64,000 bases of DNA from positions 3,720,001 to 3,784,000 of the forward strand of contig CP043652.1 of the NCBI GenBank assembly GCA_014218215.1, in the 5' to 3' direction. Under the pieces are notes generated by a model. It was not told the DNA's origin and did not search any database. It worked only from the letters and a program-made list of their open reading frames with translations. Positions 53,527 to 61,146 of the stretch are shown in pieces. The translations under genes and the position numbers were made by a program. Origin of the DNA: Geodermatophilaceae bacterium NBWT11 (lineage in GTDB: Bacteria; Actinomycetota; Actinomycetes; Mycobacteriales; Geodermatophilaceae). Each line of letters opens with the position of its first letter. Within the stretch, counting starts at the first letter, position 1.

Positions 53527-54387
53527 GTGACCGCACCCCGCCCCCTGGCCTCCGTCGTCGTGCCCGCGCACGACGAGGCCCGGGTGATCGACCGCTGCCT
53601 GGCCGCCCTGCTCGAGGGCGCGGCACCCGGGGAGTTCGAGGTCGTGGTGGTCGCCAACGGCTGCTCCGACGACACCGCTTCCCGGGCCCGCCGGCACGGG
53701 CCCGACGTCACGGTGCTGGAGCTGCCGGCCGCCGGCAAGACCGGTGCGCTCAACGCCGGGGACGACGCCGCGGCCGCCTTCCCGCGGGTCTACCTGGACG
53801 CCGACGTCGAGCTGGGCACCGCCGCGGCCCGGGCCGTCGTCGGGCAGCTGACCGGCGACACGGTGCAGGTCGCCGGTGCCCGGCCCACCCCGGACCTGAC
53901 CGGCTGCTCGGTGTGGGTGCGCGCCTACACCCGGGTCTGGGCGGCACTGCCGGTGCTGCAGGACCGGTACGTCGGCTCGGGGGTCTTCGCGGTCTCGGCC
54001 GCCGGGCACCGGCGGCTGGCCCCGTTCCCGCCGGTGGTGGCCGACGACCTCTGGGCCCGGCGGGTGTTCGCACCGGCCGAGCGGGCCACCGCCGCCGTCG
54101 GGTTCACCACGCACCCGCCACGCGGGCTGGCCGACCTGCTCCGCCGGCTGGTGCGGGTGCGGGCGGGCAACGTGCAGCTGGAGTCGGGGTCGGCGGGTGT
54201 GGCGCTGGCGGACGGTGAGGGGCCGCGCGGGGTGCGCGGTCTGCTCGCCACCCCCGGTGTCGCCGTCGGTGACCGGCTGGTCTTCGTGGGGGTCTCGGTG
54301 CTGGTCCGGGTCGCGGCGTGGGTGCGGGTGCGGCGCGGCCGCACCGCGGTGTGGAGCCGGGACGAGTCCTCCCGGGTCGCCGCGTGA
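53527..54387 (+). CDS. Glycosyltransferase family 2
   Basis: A 286-residue GT-A transferase with VVVPAHDEARVIDRCLAALL, VVVANGCSDDTASRARR, PAAGKTGALNAGDDAA and the metal-binding YLDADVELG (DxD). A region with VADDLWARRVF matches the GT2 acceptor-side acidic motif. Its C-terminal part contains a hydrophobic stretch (VGDRLVFVGVSVLVRVAAWV), perhaps a membrane contact. GTG start with GGAG. The stop overlaps the next GTG by 4 bp. It likely adds a sugar to the repeat unit. Confidence 0.88.
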   Translation: MTAPRPLASVVVPAHDEARVIDRCLAALLEGAAPGEFEVVVVANGCSDDTASRARRHGPDVTVLELPAAGKTGALNAGDDAAAAFPRVYLDADVELGTAAARAVVGQLTGDTVQVAGARPTPDLTGCSVWVRAYTRVWAALPVLQDRYVGSGVFAVSAAGHRRLAPFPPVVADDLWARRVFAPAERATAAVGFTTHPPRGLADLLRRLVRVRAGNVQLESGSAGVALADGEGPRGVRGLLATPGVAVGDRLVFVGVSVLVRVAAWVRVRRGRTAVWSRDESSRVAA

Positions 54388-55355
54388 GCGCCCTCGACCC
54401 GTCCCGGGTCAGCGTGCTGGTGGTCGGCTACGGATCGCCGGAGTGGCTGGACCGCTGCCTCACCACGGTCGCCGAGGTGCTGCCGCCCGAGGTGCAGGTG
54501 GTCGTGGTCGACAACGCCTCGGACCCGCCGCTGGCCCCGGCGCTGCGCCCGCACCTGGACCGGGTGACTGCGCTGCGCTCGGAGGTCAACACCGGGTTCG
54601 GCCGGGCCGCCAACCGGGCCCGCCGGCTCCTCACCGGCGAGCTCCTGCTGCTGCTCAACCCCGACGCGCTGCTGCGACCGGGTGCCCTGGAGGCCCTGGT
54701 CGCCCACCTGGACGCCGACCCGCGCCGGGGCATCGTCACCGGTCGCCTGGAGCGCCCGGACGGCTCGCTGGACCCCTACTCGGCGCTGGGCCGCCCGACG
54801 CTGTGGAGCGAGGTCTGCTTCGGCACGGGCCTGTCCACGGCGTTCCCCCGCTCGGCCTGGGCCAACACCTTCGACCTGCACGGCTGGGCCCGGGACTCCG
54901 AGCGCGACATCGGGGTGGTGTCGGGCTGCGTGCTGCTGGTCCGCGCGTCGCTCTACGACGCGCTCGGCGGCTTCGACCCGCGCTACTTCATGTACGGCGA
55001 GGACGTCGACCTGAGCACCCGGGCCGGCGAGCTGGGGTCCCGGCGTTCCTTCCTGCCGATCGTGGTGGCCACCCACGCCGGCGGGGCGTCGTCGTCCTCG
55101 GCCGGGAAGACGGTGATGGTGCTGCGCGGCAAGGCCACGCTGCACGCCCGGCACCCGCGCGCGGTGCGCCGGGCGGTCTCCACGCTGCTGCTGCACACCG
55201 GGGTGGGGCTGCGCGCCCTGCTGGAGGGGCGACGGCCGGTGGCCGACCGGGTGTGGCGGGCGGCGTGGTCCCGCCGGTCCGAGTGGCGCAGCGGCTGGGC
55301 GCCGGTGCCGGCCGACGTGGACGCCGACCTCGAGCTGACCCCGGTGACGGCGTGA
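54384..55355 (+). CDS. Glycosyltransferase family 2, rhamnosyltransferase (WbbL)-like
   Basis: A 323-residue GT-A protein with VSVLVVGYGSPEWLDRCL, VVVVDNASDPPL, NTGFGRAANRA, LLLLNPDALL (DxD variant NPDA) and GGFDPRYFMYGEDVDLSTRA (core FMYGEDVDLS), all typical of WbbL/rhamnosyltransferase-type GT2. A dTDP-rhamnose donor is plausible, but no rml genes are in the window. GTG start overlaps the previous stop. It converges with the second beta-helix gene (2-bp gap). Confidence 0.88.
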   Translation: MSALDPSRVSVLVVGYGSPEWLDRCLTTVAEVLPPEVQVVVVDNASDPPLAPALRPHLDRVTALRSEVNTGFGRAANRARRLLTGELLLLLNPDALLRPGALEALVAHLDADPRRGIVTGRLERPDGSLDPYSALGRPTLWSEVCFGTGLSTAFPRSAWANTFDLHGWARDSERDIGVVSGCVLLVRASLYDALGGFDPRYFMYGEDVDLSTRAGELGSRRSFLPIVVATHAGGASSSSAGKTVMVLRGKATLHARHPRAVRRAVSTLLLHTGVGLRALLEGRRPVADRVWRAAWSRRSEWRSGWAPVPADVDADLELTPVTA

Positions 55356-55357
55356 GC

Positions 55358-56242
55358 TCAGCCGACCTCGTTCAGCGTCCAGTCCTCCCCGGACCCGGCC
55401 ATGGACTCGCCCTCGAACAGCACACCGGCCGGGGCCTGGGCCGGGCCGTAGCGGCTGTCCGGTCCGTAGACGTTGTCCCGGAAGACCACGTCGTCCAGGG
55501 TCGCGTCCTGCCGGACGTTGACGGTGTAGTTGCCGCCGTTGAACCAGTTGCCCTCGACCAGCACCCGCTCCAGGCGGCGGGAGCCGGTCTCGCTGCCCAG
55601 CATCACCGCGGCGTTGTTCAGGTCGCCGGTGTCGCGGGCGTAGACGTCCAGGGTGTTGCCGCGGACGACGATGTCGCTGCCCTGGGTGGCCTGCACGCAG
55701 TCGGGGTGCAGGTCGCCCTGGCGGGTCATGTCGTGGATCCAGGAGCGCTCGACGGTCACGTCGTCACCGAGCCGGACGCCGTCGTTGGTGCCGTGGACCT
55801 CGACCCGCAGCAACGTGTAGTCGTTCCAGCCCACCCCGATGTCCGCGGTGCCCAGGCCGTCGATCTCGGTGTCGCGCACCAGCAGTCCGGTCACCCCGTC
55901 GCCGACCTGGACGACGTTGGCGGTCTCCGGGTCGCCGCACCGGATGCGGGTGTTCTGGATGGTCACGTCGGAGGCGAGCACCTGCACGCAGCCGTCCACG
56001 TCCAGCCCGTCGACGACCTCGCCGGCCTCGGTGAGGACCAGGTCGCCGCTGGGTCGCAGCGTGACACCGGCGGGCACACCGGTGTTGTCCGGCCCCGGCG
56101 GCTGCGTGTCGTCCGGCTCGCCGACCGCGGCCGACGCGGTGGGCCGGACGTAGTCGGTGTCGGTACCGGCGGCGCACCCGGCCAGCAGCAGCACGGTCGT
56201 CGGCGCGGCGAGGAGGGCCACGGCGCGGCGGAGGCTCAGCAC
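55358..56242 (-). CDS. Beta-helix lipoprotein, paralogue of the 52219 protein
   Basis: A 294-residue predicted lipoprotein. A short signal peptide ends LLLAGC (Cys about 22), then a linker leads to a parallel beta-helix with VTIQNTRIRCGD, LLVRDTEIDGLG and VLVEGNWFNGG turns. HPDCVQ (His179, Asp181) matches HPDAVQ of the paralogue, as do GWNDYTLLRVEVHGTNDG, MLGSE, GGNYTVNVR and RYGP. The extra Cys in HPDC is a difference. The GTG at 56242 is chosen for the signal peptide; an upstream GTG at about 56290 is possible. It is anchored outside the cell, where it could act on the polymer. Confidence 0.83.
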   Translation of the reverse strand: MLSLRRAVALLAAPTTVLLLAGCAAGTDTDYVRPTASAAVGEPDDTQPPGPDNTGVPAGVTLRPSGDLVLTEAGEVVDGLDVDGCVQVLASDVTIQNTRIRCGDPETANVVQVGDGVTGLLVRDTEIDGLGTADIGVGWNDYTLLRVEVHGTNDGVRLGDDVTVERSWIHDMTRQGDLHPDCVQATQGSDIVVRGNTLDVYARDTGDLNNAAVMLGSETGSRRLERVLVEGNWFNGGNYTVNVRQDATLDDVVFRDNVYGPDSRYGPAQAPAGVLFEGESMAGSGEDWTLNEVG

Positions 56243-56325
56243 CCGGTCGACGGTGGCACGCCCGAGGGCCTCCCGGGTGTGACCTTGCACTCCGTGTCGG
56301 TCCGACGACGGTCGGTGGTGACCCG

Positions 56326-56970
56326 GTGGACCTGACCGAGGTGGTGGCCGGCTGTCTGCGGCGCTGGTACGTGCTGTTGGTCGTCGTCCCGCTCTTCGTG
56401 CTGCTCGCCGGACACCTGGCCCAGGGCGCCCAGCCGTCCTGGACGGCGACCGCGACGCTGGTCGTCGTCCCCTCACCGGGGCTGGCCGTGGCCCGCGACC
56501 CCGCCGTCGGCGAGGACGGACCGGGCGACACCAACCCGTTCGGCTCCCCGGCCACCCTGGCCCTGCTGGTCAGCCGCACCGTCGACGTCGGCGACCGCGG
56601 GATGGACCTGCCCGCCGGCGCCACGACCTCGGCCAGCTGGGACGGTCTGCGGCCCAGCCTGGTGCTGCTCTCGGCCACCGCGGCCGACCCGGCCGGTGCC
56701 CGGACCGCCCTGGCCGCGGCCCGGGACGCCGCCCGCGCGGCGCTGGCCGACCTCCAGGACCGGCAGGGCGTCGGTGCCGACGCCGCCTTCCTCGCCGTCT
56801 CCGGGTCCGGCCCGGACGCACCCGGTCTCGACCGGCCCGCCCGCACCCGGATGGCCGTCGTCGTGGTCGCCGCCGGGGGACTGGCCGCGGTCACCGTCGC
56901 CGTCGCCCTGGACACCGCCCTGCTCCGCCGCCGCAGCACCTCCACCCCCGACCGAGGAGTGCCCCAGTGA
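56326..56970 (+). CDS. Short Wzz-like chain-length/co-polymerase protein
   Basis: A 214-residue protein with two membrane helices: WYVLLVVVPLFVLLAGHLA near the N-terminus and MAVVVVAAGGLAAVTVAVAL near the C-terminus. A roughly 130-residue extracellular part between them includes TATATLVVVPSP and NPFGSPATLALLVSR. This is the Wzz/Wzc N-terminal plan without a tyrosine kinase domain. It is a paralogue of the protein at 58825 (shared RRWYVL, TATLVVxPSP, TNPF). GTG start. The stop overlaps the acetyltransferase GTG by 4 bp. It likely sets chain length with Wzy. Confidence 0.78.
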   Translation: MDLTEVVAGCLRRWYVLLVVVPLFVLLAGHLAQGAQPSWTATATLVVVPSPGLAVARDPAVGEDGPGDTNPFGSPATLALLVSRTVDVGDRGMDLPAGATTSASWDGLRPSLVLLSATAADPAGARTALAAARDAARAALADLQDRQGVGADAAFLAVSGSGPDAPGLDRPARTRMAVVVVAAGGLAAVTVAVALDTALLRRRSTSTPDRGVPQ

Positions 56971-57425
56971 GAAGCCTCAACCGGCTGCGCCTGCTCCGCT
57001 CCGCCCTGCAGGGGGCCAAGCGGCAGTACTACAACCGCGTCTGGGGGATGCACATCGACCCCACGGCGATGTTCTCCCTGTCGGCCTACTTCGACCGCAC
57101 CTACCCGCGCGGGGTGCACGTCGGCCCGGACAGCTACGTCGCGATCGGGGCCACCGTGCTCTGCCACGACCGCACCCGCGGGATCAAGGCCGACACCGTC
57201 GTGGGCCGCAACTGCTTCGTCGGCGCCCGCAGCATGCTGCTGCCCGGGGTGACCGTCGGCGACGGCAGCATCGTGGCCGCCGGCGCCGTGGTGACCAAGG
57301 ACGTGCCGCCGGGCACGATCGTGGCCGGCAACCCGGCGGTGGTCATCCGCCGGGACATCGAGGTCGGCCGGTACGGCCGGTTCCTGTCCGCCGACTCCCC
57401 CTGGGTCGCGGGGCCGCGGGAGTGA
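56967..57425 (+). CDS. Hexapeptide-repeat acyltransferase (acetyltransferase)
   Basis: A 152-residue left-handed beta-helix protein. Hexapeptide-like turns are IGATVLCHDRTRGIKADTVVGRNCFVGARSMLLPGVTVGDGSIVAAGAVVTKDVPPGTIVAGNPA (segments VGRNCFVGA, LPGVTVGDG and GNPAVVI seen). The final GTIVAGNPAVVI block is the CoA-binding end of WcaF/maltose-O-acetyltransferase relatives. It probably O-acetylates a sugar of the polymer. GTG start overlaps the Wzz-like stop, and its stop overlaps the polymerase start. Confidence 0.88.
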   Translation: MRSLNRLRLLRSALQGAKRQYYNRVWGMHIDPTAMFSLSAYFDRTYPRGVHVGPDSYVAIGATVLCHDRTRGIKADTVVGRNCFVGARSMLLPGVTVGDGSIVAAGAVVTKDVPPGTIVAGNPAVVIRRDIEVGRYGRFLSADSPWVAGPRE

Positions 57426-58828
57426 CCGCGCTCCTGCCGGCCCCGACCCGCCGCGCCCGGGGCAGTCACCGGCGCTCGCTGGAGGACCGGCTCACCCCGC
57501 CGCCGGGCGCCGGCCCGCCCGCGGCGCTGGCCGCGGTGTTCTGCGCGCTGCTGTTCGTCTTCCCCAGCGAGGTGGTGCTGGCCGGCCCGCTGAAGTCCAA
57601 CGGGTCCCCGGGGCGGCTGCTCGGCTTCGCCGCGCTCGCCCTGGTCGCCCTGGGCCTGGTCCGCGGGCGGAGCCGTCCGGCCACCCCGCGCCGGGTCGAC
57701 CCGGTCGTCGTCCTGCTGCTGCTCTTCCTGGCCCAGGCGCTGTTCTCCTACGGCGTCGAGGCCGGCCGGACCCTCAGTGCCACGGCCGCGGCGACCAGCC
57801 TGCGTTACGCGCTGGTGCTCACCGCCGGCGTCGGCATCGCCCTGCTCGTCGCGGTCGCGGTCACCGACCTCGCCGGGGCCCGGCGCCTGCTGGGCTGGCT
57901 GCTGGCCGGCAGCGTGCTCAACGCCGGCGTCGGCCTCGTCCAGGCGGTCGGGGCCGACCTGTCCTGGGCCGACGTGGTCCGGGTCCCCGGCATGGCGTTC
58001 ACCTCCAACCCCGGGGTGCTGCGCGAGCGGCTGGACTTCGTCCGGGTGCTGGGCACCACCTCGCACCCCATCGAGTTCGCCGTCTGCCTGGCCGTCACCC
58101 TGCCCCTGGCGATCCACCTGGCCCGCTTCGCCACCACCCCCGGCCGGCGGGTGGCCAGCGCCGCGGCGGCCGGGGTGATCGCCCTGGCGACCCCGTTCGC
58201 GCTGAGCCGCTCCGGGCTGCTGTGCATCGCGGTCGGGCTGCTGCTCTACGTGCCCTTCGCCACCCGGGCCCAGCGGTGGTCGGTGCTGGCCGGGGCGCTG
58301 CTGGCCCCCGCGCTCGCGGTGCTCGCCGTCCCGCGGGTGGTCGACGCCTTCGTCGAGCTGTTCAGCGGGGTGGCCACCGACGCCGCGGCCGCCGACGACA
58401 GCATCTCCGGCCGGCTCGCCGACTACGTCGGTGTCCAGCGGGTGTTCGCCGAGAGCCCCTGGCTGGGCGGTGTGCTCACCAGCGGGGACGGCGTGCTGGA
58501 CAACCAGTGGCTGGGCTTCCTGGTGCGCGGCGGGGTGGTGTCGGTGCTCGGGTTCCTCGCCCTGCTCCTGGTCCCCTCGGTCTGCGCGGTGGTCGCGGCC
58601 CGCCGACGGCCCCGGGACGACGAGCGCGCCAGCCTCGCCGGGGCCCTGCTCGCCGGCCTGGTCGCCTCCGGGGTGGCCGCCTACACCTTCGACACCCTCG
58701 CCTTCCAGCAGAGCGCGCTGCTGGTCTTCGTCCTGGTCGGGCTGACCTCCGTCGTCGTCCGCAGCTCCTGGGGACCCATCCCCGATCCCGCACCCCCCAC
58801 TCCGATCCCGAAGGCAGGGGACCTGTGA
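57422..58828 (+). CDS. Wzy-like O-antigen polymerase/ligase family membrane protein
   Basis: A 468-residue integral membrane protein with about ten hydrophobic segments and a large extracellular loop (about 190-215, GMAFTSNPGVLRERLDFVRV) followed by TTSHPIEFAVCLAVTLP, as in Wzy_C/O-antigen ligase proteins. The second loop includes AESPWLGGVLTSGDGVLDNQWL, the common polymerase pattern (H/E-W-NQW). It should polymerise repeat units outside the membrane. GTG start. Overlaps on both sides place it in one unit with the two Wzz-like genes and the flippase. Confidence 0.85.
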   Translation: MTALLPAPTRRARGSHRRSLEDRLTPPPGAGPPAALAAVFCALLFVFPSEVVLAGPLKSNGSPGRLLGFAALALVALGLVRGRSRPATPRRVDPVVVLLLLFLAQALFSYGVEAGRTLSATAAATSLRYALVLTAGVGIALLVAVAVTDLAGARRLLGWLLAGSVLNAGVGLVQAVGADLSWADVVRVPGMAFTSNPGVLRERLDFVRVLGTTSHPIEFAVCLAVTLPLAIHLARFATTPGRRVASAAAAGVIALATPFALSRSGLLCIAVGLLLYVPFATRAQRWSVLAGALLAPALAVLAVPRVVDAFVELFSGVATDAAAADDSISGRLADYVGVQRVFAESPWLGGVLTSGDGVLDNQWLGFLVRGGVVSVLGFLALLLVPSVCAVVAARRRPRDDERASLAGALLAGLVASGVAAYTFDTLAFQQSALLVFVLVGLTSVVVRSSWGPIPDPAPPTPIPKAGDL

Positions 58829-59505
58829 CCTTCTCCGACGTCCTGCGCGCGTGCGCCCGACGCTGGTACGTGCTCGTCGTGGTCCTGGCGCTGGCCGCGG
58901 CCGGTGCCGTGCAGGCCCACCGCGAGTCCCGACCCGAGTACACCGTCACCGCCTCGCTGGTGGTGCTGCCCTCCCCGTCGCTGGTCGCCGCCCGGCTGCC
59001 CACCTCGGGCAGCGGTGGCCTGACCACCAACCCGTTCAACGCCCAGACCGGTGGCTCCACGCTGGCCGCGGTGCTCGCCGACGCGCTGAACACCGCCACC
59101 GTCCAGGACGAGGTGCTCACCGGCGGGTCCGGCCGGGCCAGCGCGCTGTGGGACTCCCAGGCCGCGCAGCTGGTCGGGCTGACCACGGTCAGCGACACCC
59201 CGGAGGGCGCCACCGACCTGATGGTCGCCCTCGTCGACGGCGCCGGCACCGTGGTCGAGCGGGTGCAGCTGGAGGCCGGTGCCCCGGCCGACCAGCTGTT
59301 CACCACCGCCGTGGGCTCCCCGGCGGACTACCCGCTGCGCGACTACCCCGACCGGCTGCGCTCGGTGGTCGGCCTCGCGCTGGCCGGGCTGGTGGTCGCC
59401 GTGCTGGCCGCGGTGCTGCTGGACCGGCTGGTGCTCGCCGCGGTGCGGGTGCGCGGCCGGCGCCGCCGCCGGCGGGCGGCCCGGGCCGAGGAGCCCGCCG
59501 CGTGA
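58825..59505 (+). CDS. Second Wzz-like chain-length protein
   Basis: A 226-residue protein with membrane helices near the N-terminus (WYVLVVVLALAAAGAVQA) and C-terminus (VVGLALAGLVVAVLAAVLL), the extracellular part between them including YTVTASLVVLPSPSLVAAR and TNPFNAQTGGSTLAAVL. An Arg-rich tail follows. It is paralogous to the protein at 56326 and flanks the polymerase gene on the other side. No kinase domain is present. GTG start overlaps the polymerase stop; its stop overlaps the flippase GTG. Confidence 0.78.
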   Translation: MTFSDVLRACARRWYVLVVVLALAAAGAVQAHRESRPEYTVTASLVVLPSPSLVAARLPTSGSGGLTTNPFNAQTGGSTLAAVLADALNTATVQDEVLTGGSGRASALWDSQAAQLVGLTTVSDTPEGATDLMVALVDGAGTVVERVQLEAGAPADQLFTTAVGSPADYPLRDYPDRLRSVVGLALAGLVVAVLAAVLLDRLVLAAVRVRGRRRRRRAARAEEPAA

Positions 59506-60989
59506 CCGGCGTGGGGACCGCACCCGTGCCGCCCGGGGACCTCCGGGGCCGGACGGTCACCTCCGCCCTGTGGGTCGCCGCCGACAAGTGGGTCAACCGG
59601 CTGGCCTCGCTGCTGGTCTTCGCCGTCATCGGCCGGCTGCTCGACCCGGCCGAGATCGGTGTGGCCGCGCTGGCCGCGACCTTCGTGGCGCTGTTCCAGG
59701 TGCTCGCCGAGCAGGGGTTCTCCGACGCCCTCGTCCAGCGCCGCGACCTGGACCGGGAGCACCCCGAGGCTGCGTTCTGGGTGTCGCTGGGCAGCGCCGT
59801 CGTCCTGGCCGCGGCCCTGGCCGCCTGCGCCGGGCCGATCGCCGCGGCACTGGACGCCCCGCAGCTGGCCCCGGTGCTGCAGGTGCTGTGCCTGACGCTC
59901 GTGCTGTCCGCGCTCAGCCTCACCCCGGCCGCGCTGCTGCAGCGCGACTTCGGCTTCAAGCGGCTCACCCAGCGGCGGGTGACCGCGAACCTGCTCGGCG
60001 GGGTGGTCGGCGTGGTCGCCGCGGTGCTCGGTGCCGGGGTGTGGGCGATCGTGGCCCAGAGCCTGACCTCGGCGGTCGTCGGCGTCCTGGTGCTGTGGAC
60101 CGTGCTGCCCTGGCGCCCGCGGCTGCGGGTCAGCCGCGCCGCCGTGCGGGACCTGCGCGGGGTGGGCACCAGCGTGATCGGCATCCAGCTCTTCGCGTTC
60201 CTCAACGCCCAGGCCGACAAGTTCGTCATCGGCGCGGTGATCAGCCCCGCGGCCCTGGGCTACTACTACATCGGCACCCGGATCATCAGCATCCTGTCCG
60301 ACGTCCAGACCGCGGTGATCCAGAGCGTCTCGCTCACCGCGTTGTCCCGGGTGCAGGACGACGCGCCGCGCTTCCGCCGGGCCTTCCTCTCCCTCACCGG
60401 GGCCTCGGCGGCGATCGGGGTGCTCACCTACGCCACGTTCGCCGCCCTGGCGCCCGTCGTCGTCCCGCTGGTGTTCGGCGACCAGTGGGGCCCCAGCGTG
60501 CTGATCACCCAGGTGCTCTGCGCCATGGGGGCGCTCAACAGCGTGCTCGTGTTCGACCGCACCGCGCTCATCGCGGTCGGCCGTTCCAAGCTGGCGCTGC
60601 TGGTCACCGCGGTGCAGTGCGTGGTGGGCGTGGTCGCCGTCGTGGTGGCCGTGCCGTTCGGCATCCTCGCCGTGGCGGTCGCGGTGACCGTGCGCCAGTA
60701 CCTGGTCTGGCCGCTGCGCCTGCGCGCCCTGCACCGCGCCCTGGGCCTGCCGGTGTGGGCCTACCTGCGGCAGTGGCTCGCCCCGGCCGCCGCGGGGCTG
60801 CTCGTGTTCGGGGTGCTCACCGGGCTGCTGGCGGTGCTGCCGACGTGGGAGGGCACCTGGCCGCGGGTCGGCGTCGTGCTGGGCGGTGGCGTGCTGGCCG
60901 TCGGGCTGTACCTCGCCGCGGGTGCGGTGCTCTTCCGCGGCACCCTGCGCGAGCTGGTCGGCGTGCTCCGCGGACGGCGGACGTCGTGA
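59502..60989 (+). CDS. Wzx-like polysaccharide flippase (MOP family, WzxC type)
   Basis: A 495-residue protein with about 12-14 hydrophobic segments. Opening TSALWVAADKWVNRLASLLVFAVIGRLLDPAEIG and AEQGFSDALVQRRDLDREHPEAAFWVSL (cores DPAEIGVAAL, EQGFSDALVQR) match WzxC-type oligosaccharide flippases. It moves the lipid-linked repeat unit across the membrane before Wzy polymerises it. GTG start overlaps the Wzz-like stop. It is the last gene of the overlapping run 56326-60989. Confidence 0.9.
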   Translation: MTGVGTAPVPPGDLRGRTVTSALWVAADKWVNRLASLLVFAVIGRLLDPAEIGVAALAATFVALFQVLAEQGFSDALVQRRDLDREHPEAAFWVSLGSAVVLAAALAACAGPIAAALDAPQLAPVLQVLCLTLVLSALSLTPAALLQRDFGFKRLTQRRVTANLLGGVVGVVAAVLGAGVWAIVAQSLTSAVVGVLVLWTVLPWRPRLRVSRAAVRDLRGVGTSVIGIQLFAFLNAQADKFVIGAVISPAALGYYYIGTRIISILSDVQTAVIQSVSLTALSRVQDDAPRFRRAFLSLTGASAAIGVLTYATFAALAPVVVPLVFGDQWGPSVLITQVLCAMGALNSVLVFDRTALIAVGRSKLALLVTAVQCVVGVVAVVVAVPFGILAVAVAVTVRQYLVWPLRLRALHRALGLPVWAYLRQWLAPAAAGLLVFGVLTGLLAVLPTWEGTWPRVGVVLGGGVLAVGLYLAAGAVLFRGTLRELVGVLRGRRTS

Positions 60990-61146
60990 TCCTCGACTCC
61001 GGACAGTGTTCGAACTGTGACACAGCGTTCACCATGCACCTGTTCTCTTCCCGTCCCCGGTGGTCCAGGGTGGGGGAGCCGCACAGCGTCGTCGGCACCG
61101 TCACGGGGGATCGGCAACGGGGGACGACCCACCGACGGAGGACTCT
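60990..61146 (+). promoter_or_regulatory. Leader before the priming transferase gene with an imperfect palindrome
   Basis: A 157-bp gap. At 61003-61018 ACAGTGTTCGAACTGT contains a perfect GTTCGAAC core flanked by ACAGT...ACTGT, a possible operator. TGACACAGCGTTCACC follows at about 61018-61033. A strong ribosome site (GGAGG) precedes the GTG at 61147. A separate promoter for the last two genes is likely. Confidence 0.5.
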
